From: Collinsella aerofaciens
Lineage (GTDB): Bacteria > Actinomycetota > Coriobacteriia > Coriobacteriales > Coriobacteriaceae
Assembly (NCBI GenBank): GCA_008671285.1
Contig: RPYR01000177.1
Coordinates: 1-20,898, forward strand
Direction: 5' to 3'
DNA: 20,898 nt
In this document: in pieces, positions 9,294 through 19,893 of the stretch
How the letters are laid out: the number at the start of each line of letters is the position of its first letter
How positions within the stretch are numbered: the stretch's first letter is position 1
Position numbers and translations under genes: made by a program
The notes under the pieces: generated by a model
Seen by the model: the letters and a program-made list of their open reading frames with translations, nothing else
Databases searched by the model: none
What the model was told of the DNA's origin: nothing

Positions 9294-9332
9294 TAAAAAA
9301 GCCGAGGCCTCGTGTTGAGACCTCGGCTTTTT
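9294..9332. terminator. Bidirectional intrinsic terminator
   Basis: A-run then GCCGAGG-C-CTC, loop GTGTT, GAG-A-CCTCGGC, then T-run: an 11-position stem with one mismatch, flanked by A and T runs. It therefore works on both strands. It lies between the converging zinc-ribbon and amidohydrolase genes. Confidence 0.92.
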
Positions 9333-9365
9333 GTATGCGGCAACGGAGCTGTCCCTTTGTCACAT

Positions 9366-10736
9366 CTACGCCACGCCGTCGCGGGCGAGCTCCTCGGCCA
9401 ACGCCTCGGCCGGCATGGCCATAATCGCGTCGAGCTCGTTATCAACCTCGGGAATGCGCTTCACCTTGAGCTTGCGTACCAGATCGCCGCGACACATCAC
9501 GTGCATCGGCTCACGCAGAGCGCACAGGTCATCGAGCGGGTTCTCGCGCGTCACCAGGATATCGGCGGCCTTGCCGCACTCGATTGTGCCGGTCTCGCCG
9601 CCCAGCCCCAGCAGCTCGGCATTGACCTGCGTGGCCGTATGCAGTGCGAAGGCGTTGCTCACGCCGACATACTTGGCAAAATAGGCCACCTCACGCCACA
9701 TGTCGTACTGCGTCACGAACGGGCAGCTCGAGTCCGTGCCCAGGCCCACCTTAACGCCAGCTTCCAGTGCCGCACGGGCGCTCTCGATAATGCCCGAGCA
9801 CACGATGTCGCCGTTCTTCTTTTGCGTATCGGTCGAATGGGTCTTTTCCGGGTCGAGCAATACAAACGGCAGCGCCGGGCTGATAGTGCAGGTAACACTG
9901 GGCGCACGCCCCTCGAGCTGTGTTCCCGCGGCACCGCGATACAGCTCCAGGATCTCGGGGGTCATCGGAGCGCCGTGCTCGATTGTGTCGACGCCGGCCT
10001 CAAGCGCGGCCTTCACGCCCTCGGTACTCTCGACATGGGCCATAACCGGAAGGCCCATATCGTGCGCTGCCTTGCATGCCGCCGCGGCAACCTCCACCGG
10101 CATACGCAGCACACCCGGCTCGCCCACCTCGGTCGCGTCGAACACGCCGCCCGTTACGAACAGCTTAATGACGTCGGCACCGCGCGCATACAGGTCGCGC
10201 ACCTGCTCGGCTGCCTCGGCGGGACTGTTGGCCACCTGGGCGAACAAGCCCGCACCATGGCCACCCGGCACCGTGACGCCCGTTCCCGGCGCCACCAGGC
10301 GAGGACCCTGATACTTGCCGGCATCGATAGCATCGCGCACGGCAAGATCCGCAAACAGCGGGTCGCCTGCACCGCGCACCGTGGTCACGCCACTTGCCAG
10401 CTGTTGCTGGGCGCTGCCCTTAAGAATATGGCGCACGATGGCGCGCCCCACGGGATTATCGAGCTTCTTCATCAGCGCGCCCGCATCGCCCGCCGAAACC
10501 GGCTTGCCCGAACCGCACAGATGCACATGCATATTGATGAGGCCTGGCATGAGATACGCACCTGCCAGGTCGATGACCTCGGCACCTGCAGGCGCCTGCG
10601 CCACAGCACTGGGCCCCATCCACGTGATGACACCGCGCTCAACGGCCACGGCCGTGTCGGGCTGCGGCTCCATATGTTCCGAACCGTCCAGAACGGTCGC
10701 ATTGATAAACAACGTGGAACGATCGGCAGACGCCAT
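9366..10736 (-). CDS. Metal-dependent amidohydrolase (imidazolonepropionase/prolidase-like)
   Basis: A 456-residue cytoplasmic TIM-barrel hydrolase of the amidohydrolase superfamily. Visible metal and catalytic signatures are HVH (H70, H72, in GLINMHVHL), the likely carboxylated lysine in DVIKLFVTGG, His in PVMAHVES, His in TIEHGA, and the conserved Asp in GLGTDSS. The N-terminal strands (LFINATVLDG) and C-terminal IECGKAADILV form the usual beta-sandwich that flanks the barrel. The closest types are imidazolonepropionase-like enzymes and dipeptidases that act on Xaa-Pro or aryl dipeptides; the substrate cannot be read from the sequence. Start choice: ATG 10736 preceded by GGGGGAGGAG; the longer frame to 10865 begins in non-coding sequence. 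It stands alone, not clearly in an operon. Confidence 0.88.
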   Translation of the reverse strand: MASADRSTLFINATVLDGSEHMEPQPDTAVAVERGVITWMGPSAVAQAPAGAEVIDLAGAYLMPGLINMHVHLCGSGKPVSAGDAGALMKKLDNPVGRAIVRHILKGSAQQQLASGVTTVRGAGDPLFADLAVRDAIDAGKYQGPRLVAPGTGVTVPGGHGAGLFAQVANSPAEAAEQVRDLYARGADVIKLFVTGGVFDATEVGEPGVLRMPVEVAAAACKAAHDMGLPVMAHVESTEGVKAALEAGVDTIEHGAPMTPEILELYRGAAGTQLEGRAPSVTCTISPALPFVLLDPEKTHSTDTQKKNGDIVCSGIIESARAALEAGVKVGLGTDSSCPFVTQYDMWREVAYFAKYVGVSNAFALHTATQVNAELLGLGGETGTIECGKAADILVTRENPLDDLCALREPMHVMCRGDLVRKLKVKRIPEVDNELDAIMAMPAEALAEELARDGVA

Positions 10737-10884
10737 ATCGAGCTCCTCCCCCTCAGAAAACTTGAACATCTGTCCATTATTATCCAGTGTAGCCCGATTG
10801 CCACAGACATATCGGTTAACGGAGGGAAGAGGGGATGTGGGGGACGGAATACGTTGCAGTCCCACCCCAGCAACATCAGGGGAA

Positions 10885-11024
10885 TGTCTCGATCTGTAAC
10901 AGATACAGGGTTATTGGGCCCCTTGATGTTACAGATCGAGACATTCGGTCGACGTTTCACCGGTTTGTCTCGATCTGTAACAATTACGAACTCAAACAAC
11001 TTCTAAACGTTACAGATCGAGACA
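10885..11024. repeat. 59-bp inverted-arm repeat, cluster C (2 copies)
   Basis: Copies at 10885-10943 and 10966-11024, 22 nt apart. The first copy has perfect 17-bp arms (TGTCTCGATCTGTAACA with its exact complement). The second differs only at the innermost pair. The cluster lies just 3' of the nuclease-like gene and upstream of the amidohydrolase, both on the minus strand. Confidence 0.95.
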
Positions 11025-11031
11025 AAACCTC

Positions 11032-12108
11032 TCAGCGCCCATACCACTGACGTCTCCACTCCTCAGCCAAATCGGGCCGTCGCGGAATACCCGCCAACCT
11101 CATCTTCTCAACCAGCTTCCCCGGATTCTTGAGCTCATCAAACGTAAACCGAAGCACCTTGTGCCCGAGCATTGTCAGATGAGACTCCCGTTGACGTTCT
11201 GCCACGAATGGGTCGACCGACTCCCGGCCCTCGCCGTTCTGCAAGGTGTACTTCACCTTTCCGTCGAGCTCGCCGATGACACACGTCCCGTCCTCGAGCC
11301 GCCAAAAATAGTCGACGCGAAACACCTGGCTCGGATCGAGCGGGTCGCGAAACTCCGCCTGCAGCTCCGGAACCGGAAAGCCGTACGCAATAAAGAACGC
11401 TCGGAACCGAGACTCGCCGCCGTTTTCGGACAGCCCGTCCGCATACGACGCAATCGCCTGTGCCCTGCGATACCCTCGCCTGCCCTCGCAATCGGCGCGG
11501 AGGCGCTCGCACAAATCCCCACGTGATACGCCCTTCGCCCGCAATGCAGAATCGGCGATCGCCAGACCATACGAAAACGGCGCACGCAGCAGACAATCCT
11601 CCACCGTGCGCCAAAACGACGTCACCCGCACGCCGTCGACGCGCTCAAGCGCTCCCGCCATCTGAGGACGCAACAACCTGCACCCGCTGCTCAACGTCAC
11701 CGAACAACCCGTCTTAACAAGAAAACGCGGCCCGAGCAGATCATTCGGCACCTCCAGACCCCACAAAAGTGCCGCGTCATAACCCCAAAACGCCCAATCG
11801 GGATGAAATTCCGCAAGCCCTTTGATAGTCCTCAGCGCTCGCTCTGCAGGCGTCAATGCATCCCAATCATGCTGAAAACAGAACAGGTACGGCTCGGGCT
11901 CCGCGATATCGTCGGTTCCAACATGGCGTCGCAGCCACATGAGCTCGGTATTGTCATGCGTTGCGAGCAGCGCACCTTGCTTGGCCGTCTCCGTGAGCCG
12001 CGCGAGCATCCTATTCCGCGCCAACGTGTTGCGAGTCGCATGTTTGTGTTTGAGAACGGTATTAGACACTTTCATCACCACCACGTCAGACAAATGGACC
12101 ATCGTCAC
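11032..12108 (-). CDS. AbiEi-like / DUF559-type protein with restriction-endonuclease-like domain
   Basis: A 358-residue protein of unknown role. The C-terminal part (about 225-340) looks like the PD-(D/E)xK fold of DUF559/Vsr-like proteins: E232 in GGESRFR, D266 in RVDYFW, E280-x-D-G-K284 in GELDGKVKY, and a late ERQRESHLTMLGHKVLRF helix-strand. The middle (about 95-215) resembles proteins annotated as AbiEi-type antitoxin-like, with DAALLWGLE and VTSFWRTVEDCL. Such proteins are common and uncharacterised in Actinobacteria. Start choice: GTG 12108 with GGAGG 5 nt upstream; ATG 12102 is also possible. The first repeat copy of cluster D lies only 19 nt upstream, and cluster C starts 7 nt after the stop. 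The nuclease fold is likely; activity is not shown. Confidence 0.7.
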   Translation of the reverse strand: MTMVHLSDVVVMKVSNTVLKHKHATRNTLARNRMLARLTETAKQGALLATHDNTELMWLRRHVGTDDIAEPEPYLFCFQHDWDALTPAERALRTIKGLAEFHPDWAFWGYDAALLWGLEVPNDLLGPRFLVKTGCSVTLSSGCRLLRPQMAGALERVDGVRVTSFWRTVEDCLLRAPFSYGLAIADSALRAKGVSRGDLCERLRADCEGRRGYRRAQAIASYADGLSENGGESRFRAFFIAYGFPVPELQAEFRDPLDPSQVFRVDYFWRLEDGTCVIGELDGKVKYTLQNGEGRESVDPFVAERQRESHLTMLGHKVLRFTFDELKNPGKLVEKMRLAGIPRRPDLAEEWRRQWYGR

Positions 12109-12127
12109 CGTTGCCTCCGCTGGCAAA

Positions 12128-12426
12128 TGTCTTGATCTGTAACAGGAAGACAGTCTTTGAGCCTCTAGTTGTTACAGAACAAGATCTTTCGGCAGCCGCC
12201 AACCTTCCGTCTCAATCTGTAACAGGTAGGTCGAATTTGGGCCTGTAGATGTTACAGATTGAGACATTCCCCCAACCAGGTGCCAAACGTCTCGGTCTGT
12301 AACAGTTAGACGTTCTCCAGGCCCCCAAACGTTACAGATTTAGACAAACCAGCGGCGCCCAAGCATTCGTCTCGATCTGTAACAGGTAGACCGGTTTTTT
12401 GTCCCTAAACGTTACAGATCGAGACA
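12128..12426. repeat. 59-bp inverted-arm repeat, cluster D (4 copies)
   Basis: Copies at 12128-12186, 12208-12266, 12288-12346 and 12368-12426, each pair separated by exactly 21 nt, so a strict 80-bp period. The second and fourth copies keep near-perfect arms. The first, next to the nuclease-like gene, is worn at its outer right end (GTTACAGAACAAGATC). The cluster fills nearly all of the 358-bp space upstream of the nuclease-like gene, so any promoter of that gene is inside it or before it. Confidence 0.96.
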
Positions 12427-12466
12427 TAAAAGGCAGAAGGCAAGACAGGCGACAGCTGCCCATCCC

Positions 12467-13174
12467 CTACTCCCACTCCTGCTCGTAGATATTAAGCGAC
12501 TTCACGTACCGCCCCTGGGCGCCCATGATGTCGCGGACCAGACGCAAGAAGAAGCTGATGCACGAGGTGTCAAAGCCGTCCTGCAGGTCCTCCGGATGCA
12601 CCGCGCCCGGCCCGTCGACCGCCGTATCGCTCAGCCGCGCGATGTCATACAGGTAGAGCTGTCCCGCCGTCAGCCAGACATCGTCGACGCAGGCGAGGCG
12701 CACCGCAATCGCCCCGTCGCTCCAATGCTCCTTTTGCACGATATGCGGGTCGTAGACATCAAAGCGACAGCCGGTGCGCGTGTCCTTCAGCGCGACCATA
12801 CCAGTCGCAGGATCCTTGTCCAAAATGCCAAAGCGCGAGAAATACTGCGTGTCGCGTACCTGCTCGAGCCGCTTGAGCGAGGCAGGCGAAAGCGATGCCG
12901 GCGGCTCGTCAACATACAGCTCGAGCAGCGTCTTGTCATGGCGATAGGGACGCTCGAAGAGCAGCCAATCGGTAAATGCCATGTTGTAGGCCATGATTTC
13001 GTTTTGAGAAGGTTCCTCGCAATAGCTGAGCCACGGATCGACGATAATCTCGAACTGTTCGCGCGTCGGCTCCAAAAACTGGAACTTCCGCAGCATCCAA
13101 AAATGGGCCATGTCGGCAATATCGTTGCCGACGGCTTCGGCCAGCTGCGCTCGATCTAAAGCGTGGTCAGTCAT
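12467..13174 (-). CDS. Conserved-looking protein of unknown function
   Basis: I do not recognise this 235-residue protein. It has no signal peptide or membrane segment, is acidic, and is rich in Trp, Tyr and Phe. Notable stretches are an early helix (about 8-35, AEAVGNDIADMAHFWMLRK), FTDWLLFERPYRHD near 67-80, and an apparently beta-rich centre with GCRFDVYDPHIV. The regular codon use matches neighbouring real genes. Start choice: ATG 13174 with GAGGAGG 5 nt upstream. It is separated from the nuclease-like gene by repeat cluster D and from gltD by a REP-like palindrome, so it may be its own transcription unit. Confidence 0.8.
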   Translation of the reverse strand: MTDHALDRAQLAEAVGNDIADMAHFWMLRKFQFLEPTREQFEIIVDPWLSYCEEPSQNEIMAYNMAFTDWLLFERPYRHDKTLLELYVDEPPASLSPASLKRLEQVRDTQYFSRFGILDKDPATGMVALKDTRTGCRFDVYDPHIVQKEHWSDGAIAVRLACVDDVWLTAGQLYLYDIARLSDTAVDGPGAVHPEDLQDGFDTSCISFFLRLVRDIMGAQGRYVKSLNIYEQEWE

Positions 13175-13469
13175 GGCATCCTCCTCAAACTGATGGACCT
13201 CAATTTGAGCTTACGAGGAGGGTGGGCAGCCACGACCAGCGCGGGCAAAATAGGCCTCCGGCTGCAAACCAGATGCTGACCAAACACTTGACGAAAAGCT
13301 TGACCGAAAATGCGCACCGCAACAAAACAGCAGGTAAACATAGACAGCCAACCCGCCCTTTTGAGCCAGATACCCACAGCCACCACAGAAACAACAGGTG
13401 ACCACAGCCCAAGAAGTCGACAAATGAACACTCGCGCGTCGACAAACGGGCAAATCGCTCGCAAAGAGT
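13175..13469. other. Intergenic region between gltD and the unknown gene
   Basis: About 295 bases, lower in GC than the genes. On the minus strand a 110-codon frame (13503 to 13171) ends in an ATGA overlap with the next gene and would encode a hydrophobic peptide. However, its start is inside a palindrome, it has no ribosome site, and its codon use is unlike the neighbours, so I do not call it. A short imperfect tandem of GTCAAG-like units lies near 13279-13315, and GTCGACAAA occurs twice near 13415-13447. Confidence 0.4.
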
Positions 13470-13510
13470 GTCCCCAACGACTAGACAAAAAATGACTAGT
13501 CATTGGGGAC
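13470..13510. repeat. REP-like palindrome downstream of gltD
   Basis: GTCCCCAA (13470-13477) pairs with TTGGGGAC (13503-13510) and GACTAG (13479-13484) with CTAGTC (13496-13501), with one mismatch between the stems and an 11-nt loop. Inside it, AATGACTAGTCATT (13491-13504) is a perfect palindrome followed on the minus strand by six Ts in all. It could therefore act as a terminator for gltBD, whose stop is 17 nt away. The GGGGAC ends match those of the palindrome at 8657-8703. Confidence 0.65.
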
Positions 13511-13527
13511 GTTCTTAAATAACTACT

Positions 13528-15009
<1,482 letters not shown>

Positions 15010-15014
15010 GGCAC

Positions 15015-18000
15015 TTACGCCTCCTTCTTGGTCGAAGCAACAGAGCTGGCAGCCACGGACGCAGCATCCGCAGCACCGCCCGCAACATCGAAGCGAGCAA
15101 CATCCGCGTCACTCGCGCGACCGGTCACAATGTCAAACGCCAGCTCCTCGGCCTGCGCATGCGTCTTGCCGACGGCCTCGGCGGCGGCGACAATCGCCAG
15201 CACGCGCTCGTACTCGGTCGGAATGACCTTCACAAAGTGCTTGCTCATCGTCTCAAAGCTGTAGAGCAGCTTAATGCCGCGCGGGCTCTGCGTCGCGTCC
15301 ACGTGCTCCTGGATGAGCGCACGAATCTGCGCCAGCTCGCCGGCCGTCGGGGCCTTGAGCTCAACGCTCTCGTGGTTCACACGGGCATCGAGCGTGCCGT
15401 ACTGGTCAAAGACATAGGCCACGCCACCCGTCATGCCGGCGGCGAAGTTCTGCCCGACCTCGCCCAGGATGAGCGCCAGACCACCCGTCATGTACTCGCA
15501 GCCATGGTTGCCGCAGCCCTCGACCACCACCGTGGCACCGGAGTTGCGCACGGCGAAACGCTGGCCGGCAAGGCCGTTAATGAAGCCGCGACCGCTCGTA
15601 GCGCCAAAGAACGCAACGTTGCCCACGATGATGTTCTCGTCGAACTTGTAGGTCGCATGCGGGTTGGGGCGCACCGACACCTCGCCGCCCGAAAGACCCT
15701 TGCCAAAGTAATCGTTGGCGTCGCCGCACACGTTGAGCGTAATGCCGCGCGGCAGGAAGGCGCCAAAGCTCTGACCGGCCGAACCATCGCAATCGATGGT
15801 GATGGAGCCGGCGGGCAGACCCTCGGGATGTGCCTTGGTCACCGCATTGCCCAGGATGGTGCCCACGCAGCGGTTGACGTTGGCGATATCGGCGCGGAAG
15901 CGAATCGGACGCAGGTGTGCACGGGCATCGGCCGTATAGGGCACAAACAACGTGGAGTCGAGCGTCTTGTCGAGCTCGCTGTCCGCAGCCATCTGGGGCA
16001 GGAAGTGACGGCCGTCGGCACCCGGGATGTGGGCACCAAACTCACAGGTCGCGCTCGCCAGCACGGGTGATAGATCGAGCAGGTTAGCCTTGCGGTTGCC
16101 CGGGACCTCAATCTGGCGCAGGCACTCGGGATGGCCGACCATCTCGTCGACGGTGCGGAAGCCCAGGCCCGCCATGACCTCGCGCAGTTGCTCGGCAACA
16201 AAGAGCATAAAGTGCTCAACGTGCTCGGGCTTGCCGCGGAAGCCGCGCCGCAGGCGGCAGTTTTGCGTAGCGATGCCGGCGGGGCAGGTGTCCTGCTGGC
16301 AGTCGCGCTGCATGAGGCAGCCCATGGAGATGAGCGGCATGGTCGCAAAGCCAAACTCCTCGGCACCCAGCAAGCAGGCGACGGCAACATCGGTGCCGTC
16401 CATGAGCTTGCCGTCGGCCTCGAGCACCACGCGCGAGCGCAGGCCGTTTTGCAGCAGCGTCTGCTGGGCCTCGGCAAGGCCAAGCTCCAGCGGCAGACCG
16501 GCGTGCCAAATGGAATCGCGAGCAGCGGCACCCGAGCCGCCGTTGTGGCCGCTGATCAAAATCTTGTCGGCAGCGCCCTTGGCAACACCAGTGGCGATGG
16601 TGCCGACGCCGGCCTCGCTGACCAGCTTGACCGACACGCGCGCGCCGGGGTTGGCGTTCTTAAGGTCAAAGATCAGCTCTGCCAGGTCCTCGATAGAGTA
16701 AATATCGTGGTGCGGCGGAGGCGAGATCAGGCCGATGCCGGGCGTGGACTGACGGACCTCGGCGATCCAGGGGTAGACCTTCTTACCGGGCAGGTGGCCA
16801 CCCTCGCCGGGCTTGGCGCCCTGGGCCATCTTGATCTGAATCTCGAAGGCGCTGCACAGGTAGCGGCTCGTCACGCCAAAGCGCGCGCTTGCCACCTGCT
16901 TGATGGCGGAGTTCTTGGAGTCGCCGTTGGCCAGCGGGGTCTCGCGACGCGGGTCCTCGCCGCCCTCGCCCGAGTTGGAACGGCCGTGCAGGCGGTTCAT
17001 GGCGATGGCCATGCACTCGTGTGCCTCTTTGCTGATGGAGCCGTACGACATGGCACCGGTGTTAAAGCGGCGGACGATGTTGAGCGCGGGCTCGACCTCG
17101 TCGAGTGCCACCGGAGTGCGGCCGCTGGCATCAAAGTCGAGCAGGTCGCGCAGACGCACGGCACGGCCGGTGCGGTGCAGGCGGGCGCTGTACTCCTTAA
17201 AGGTGTCGTAGCTGTCCTCACGGCAGGCGGTCTGCAACAAGTAGACAGTCTGCGGATCAATGAGGTGGTCCTCGCCGCCGAGCGGGCGCCACTTGGTCAG
17301 GCCCAGCGTGGGCAGCTGATCGGGAGCCGGGCTCTTAAGGATAGCGAGCGCGGCGTCATAGCGCTCATTTTGCTCGCGTTCGACGTCCTCGACACCCATA
17401 CCGCCCACACGGCTCACCGTGCCGGCGAAGTACGCGTTGACGAACTCCGGCGTAAAGCCAACGGCCTCGAAGATCTGCGCGGAGTGGTAGCTCTGCACCG
17501 TGGAGATGCCCATCTTGGACATGATGGAGACGATGCCCGCCGTCGCGGCCTTGTTGTAATTGGCGATGCCCTGCTCGGCCGTCACGTCCAGGTCGCCGCG
17601 TGCCGCCAGATTGCGGATGCACGCATGCGCGTTGTACGGGTAGATGCCGCTTGCGGAGTAGCCCACCAGCGCCGCAAAGTCGTGCGGAGACACGGCATCG
17701 CCGCACTCCACCACGATATCGGCAAAGGTGCGCACGCCGGCACGGATCAGGTGGTTGTGCACGCAGCCCACGGCGAGCAGCGACGGCACGGGCACCTCGC
17801 CCGCAGCGGCACGATCGCTCAGCACCACGATGTTCACGCCGTCGCGGACCGCAGCCTCGACGTCTTCGGCAAGCTGCTTGAGCGCAGCCTGCAGTGCGCC
17901 CTCGCCGGCGTCGCGGCGGTAGACGGCACGGAAGCGGCGAGTCTTAAAGCCCACGCGATCGATGGCGCAGATGCGGTCAAACTCCTCCTCGTTGAGCAAC

Positions 18001-19712
18001 GGGCGCTCCAAGCGCACCAGTTGGCAGGCCGTGCGGGAATCCTCGAGCAAGTTGCCGTGGTTGCCCAGGTAGAGCGTGGTCGAGGTGACCATGTGCTCGC
18101 GCAGGGCATCGATCGGCGGATTCGTGACCTGGGCGAACAGCTGATAGAAGTAGTCAAAGAACGAGCGCGTCTTCTTGGACAGGCAGGCCAGCGGCGCGTC
18201 GATGCCCATCGAGGCGAGCGGGGCCTTGCCCTGCTGGGCCATGGGACGCACGACCTCGTCGACGTCATCCCAGTGGTAGCCGAGCTTGGCCATACGCACG
18301 GCGGCGGGCACCTCGGCGTCCTCGGCGGGCGTTGCTGCAACGGGCTCATCGAGCGCGTCGACGGTCAGCGTCTCCTCGGCAATCCAGTCGCGGTAGGGTT
18401 TTTCCTTGGCATAGCGAGCGCGCAGCTCATCGTTGTAGATCACGCGGCCGCGGGCAAAATCGACCTCGAGCATCTGGCCCGGTCCCAGGCAGCCACTCGT
18501 CAGGATGTTCTCGGGGCTCACCTCGATGGTGCCCACCTCGCTTGCCAGCATAAAGCGACCGTCGCGCGTCACATAGTAGCGGGCGGGACGCAGGCCGTTG
18601 CGGTCGAGAGCAGCACCCAGTGTGCGGCCGTCGGTAAAGGCGATGGCGGCCGGGCCGTCCCACGGCTCCATGAGCATGGACTGGTAGGCATCGTAGGCGC
18701 GGCGTTCCTCACTCAGACTGTCGTTGTGGTCCCACGGCTCGGGCAGCAGCATGGACGCGGCACGCGTGAGCGGGCGACCGTTCATGACCAGGAACTCGAG
18801 CACGTTGTCCAAAATCGCGGAGTCAGAACCCTCGCGGTTGATGATGGGCATCACGCGCTCAAGATCGTGCTGCAGCACGGGGCTGTACAGGTTGGGCTCG
18901 CGGGCGCGGATCCAGTTGACGTTGCCCTTGAGGGTGTTGATCTCGCCGTTGTGGATGATAAAGCGGTTGGGGTGCGCGCGTTCCCAGCTGGGCGTGGTGT
19001 TGGTGGAGTAGCGCGAGTGGACAAGCGCTACGGCCGTCTTGACGGCGGCGTCGTTGAGGTCGATGAAGAAGCGGCGCATCTGCGTGGCGACCAGCATGCC
19101 CTTGTACACGATAGTACGCGAGCTCATGGAGCACACATAGAAGATCTTGTCGCGCAGGGCAAACTCGGCGTCGGCCTTCTTCTCGATGGTGCGGCGGCAC
19201 ACATACAGACGGCGCTCGAAGGCGTCGCCCGCCGGCGTGTCGTCGGGGCGACCCAGAAAGGCCTGCAGGATGGTAGGCATGCAGGCGCGGGCCGTCTCGC
19301 CCAGGTCGTGCGGGTCGACCGGCACCTCGCGCCAAAAGAGCAGCGGCACGCCGGCCTCGGCGCAACCCTCCTCAAACACGCGGCGGGCATCCTCTACGCC
19401 CTTGTCGTCCTGCGGGAAGAACAGCATGGCCACGCCATAGTCGCCCTCTGCCGGCAGAATCTGGCCGCACTTTTGAGCCTCTTTACGGAAAAAGTGATGC
19501 GGAACCTGGAACAGGATGCCAGCGCCGTCGCCGGTGTTCTTCTCGAGTCCCGTGCCACCGCGGTGCTCCAAGTTGACCAGAATGGACAGCGCATCGTCCA
19601 AAATCTGGTGATGGCGCTCACCGTTGATATCTGCAAGCGCGCCGATGCCACATGCATCGTGGTCGAATTCGGGGCGATAAAGGCCCTGCTGCTGAGCGGA
19701 ATCTGCCTGCAT
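15015..19712 (-). CDS. gltB: Glutamate synthase large subunit, GltB
   Basis: The 1565-residue alpha subunit, which converts glutamine plus 2-oxoglutarate to two glutamates in ammonia assimilation. A short propeptide precedes the catalytic Cys21 in HDACGIGALAD, the Ntn-type glutaminase nucleophile, which becomes the N-terminus after cleavage. The glutaminase domain (HSRYSTNT, HNGEINT) is followed by the central domain, then the FMN domain (KPGEGGHLPGKK, GHNGGSG). The [3Fe-4S] ligands are C1132, C1138 and C1143 (CLMQRDC, TCPAG). The C-terminal beta-helix has the glycine repeats expected, such as GANDYFGKG-like turns. It is slightly longer than usual, with an Ala/Ser-rich tail ending TKKEA. Start: ATG 19712 with GGGGAGGA upstream. 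Confidence 0.97.
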   Translation of the reverse strand: MQADSAQQQGLYRPEFDHDACGIGALADINGERHHQILDDALSILVNLEHRGGTGLEKNTGDGAGILFQVPHHFFRKEAQKCGQILPAEGDYGVAMLFFPQDDKGVEDARRVFEEGCAEAGVPLLFWREVPVDPHDLGETARACMPTILQAFLGRPDDTPAGDAFERRLYVCRRTIEKKADAEFALRDKIFYVCSMSSRTIVYKGMLVATQMRRFFIDLNDAAVKTAVALVHSRYSTNTTPSWERAHPNRFIIHNGEINTLKGNVNWIRAREPNLYSPVLQHDLERVMPIINREGSDSAILDNVLEFLVMNGRPLTRAASMLLPEPWDHNDSLSEERRAYDAYQSMLMEPWDGPAAIAFTDGRTLGAALDRNGLRPARYYVTRDGRFMLASEVGTIEVSPENILTSGCLGPGQMLEVDFARGRVIYNDELRARYAKEKPYRDWIAEETLTVDALDEPVAATPAEDAEVPAAVRMAKLGYHWDDVDEVVRPMAQQGKAPLASMGIDAPLACLSKKTRSFFDYFYQLFAQVTNPPIDALREHMVTSTTLYLGNHGNLLEDSRTACQLVRLERPLLNEEEFDRICAIDRVGFKTRRFRAVYRRDAGEGALQAALKQLAEDVEAAVRDGVNIVVLSDRAAAGEVPVPSLLAVGCVHNHLIRAGVRTFADIVVECGDAVSPHDFAALVGYSASGIYPYNAHACIRNLAARGDLDVTAEQGIANYNKAATAGIVSIMSKMGISTVQSYHSAQIFEAVGFTPEFVNAYFAGTVSRVGGMGVEDVEREQNERYDAALAILKSPAPDQLPTLGLTKWRPLGGEDHLIDPQTVYLLQTACREDSYDTFKEYSARLHRTGRAVRLRDLLDFDASGRTPVALDEVEPALNIVRRFNTGAMSYGSISKEAHECMAIAMNRLHGRSNSGEGGEDPRRETPLANGDSKNSAIKQVASARFGVTSRYLCSAFEIQIKMAQGAKPGEGGHLPGKKVYPWIAEVRQSTPGIGLISPPPHHDIYSIEDLAELIFDLKNANPGARVSVKLVSEAGVGTIATGVAKGAADKILISGHNGGSGAAARDSIWHAGLPLELGLAEAQQTLLQNGLRSRVVLEADGKLMDGTDVAVACLLGAEEFGFATMPLISMGCLMQRDCQQDTCPAGIATQNCRLRRGFRGKPEHVEHFMLFVAEQLREVMAGLGFRTVDEMVGHPECLRQIEVPGNRKANLLDLSPVLASATCEFGAHIPGADGRHFLPQMAADSELDKTLDSTLFVPYTADARAHLRPIRFRADIANVNRCVGTILGNAVTKAHPEGLPAGSITIDCDGSAGQSFGAFLPRGITLNVCGDANDYFGKGLSGGEVSVRPNPHATYKFDENIIVGNVAFFGATSGRGFINGLAGQRFAVRNSGATVVVEGCGNHGCEYMTGGLALILGEVGQNFAAGMTGGVAYVFDQYGTLDARVNHESVELKAPTAGELAQIRALIQEHVDATQSPRGIKLLYSFETMSKHFVKVIPTEYERVLAIVAAAEAVGKTHAQAEELAFDIVTGRASDADVARFDVAGGAADAASVAASSVASTKKEA

Positions 19713-19893
19713 CGCGATCCTCCCCTAGATATTAGACAATCAGTTGAATAGGCATACTAGGTGCATCGCCGGCCCGTTGTGTTTCCCGCCCGTTTCGAAA
19801 CAATCGCGTAACGCACGCCCTACGAGTGGACACCGCCGACCTCAAGGACGGCAACAAGGGCCCAAGTTCGACCTGTAAACTCACCGCTTCAAA
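19713..19893. other. gltB upstream region
   Basis: About 180 bases between the gltB start and the single 59-bp repeat. TAATAT just upstream of the gltB ribosome site on the minus strand could be a -10, but no -35 stands at a normal distance. No ORF or clear hairpin is seen. Confidence 0.3.

Noticed and set aside
9312..11006. A 564-codon plus-strand frame opposite the amidohydrolase
   Set aside because: It begins inside the bidirectional terminator and ends in repeat cluster C, and mirrors the amidohydrolase gene.
1701..12426. Repeat clusters read as CRISPR arrays
   Set aside because: The conserved unit is a pair of inverted arms with two different alternating gaps (25 and 21-22 nt), not one direct repeat with uniform spacers. 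No cas gene is near, and copies are scattered in five places.
13171..13503. A 110-codon minus-strand frame that overlaps the next gene by ATGA
   Set aside because: The overlap is suggestive and the peptide is hydrophobic, but the start lies inside a palindrome, no ribosome site is present, and codon use differs from the real genes. Comparison with relatives would settle it.
16131..19751. A 1206-codon plus-strand open frame opposite gltB
   Set aside because: It is the antisense shadow of gltB, whose motifs and length are intact. Its translation is low-complexity and His/Arg/Gly/Leu-rich, as expected from the reverse of a high-GC gene, and it shows no domain.
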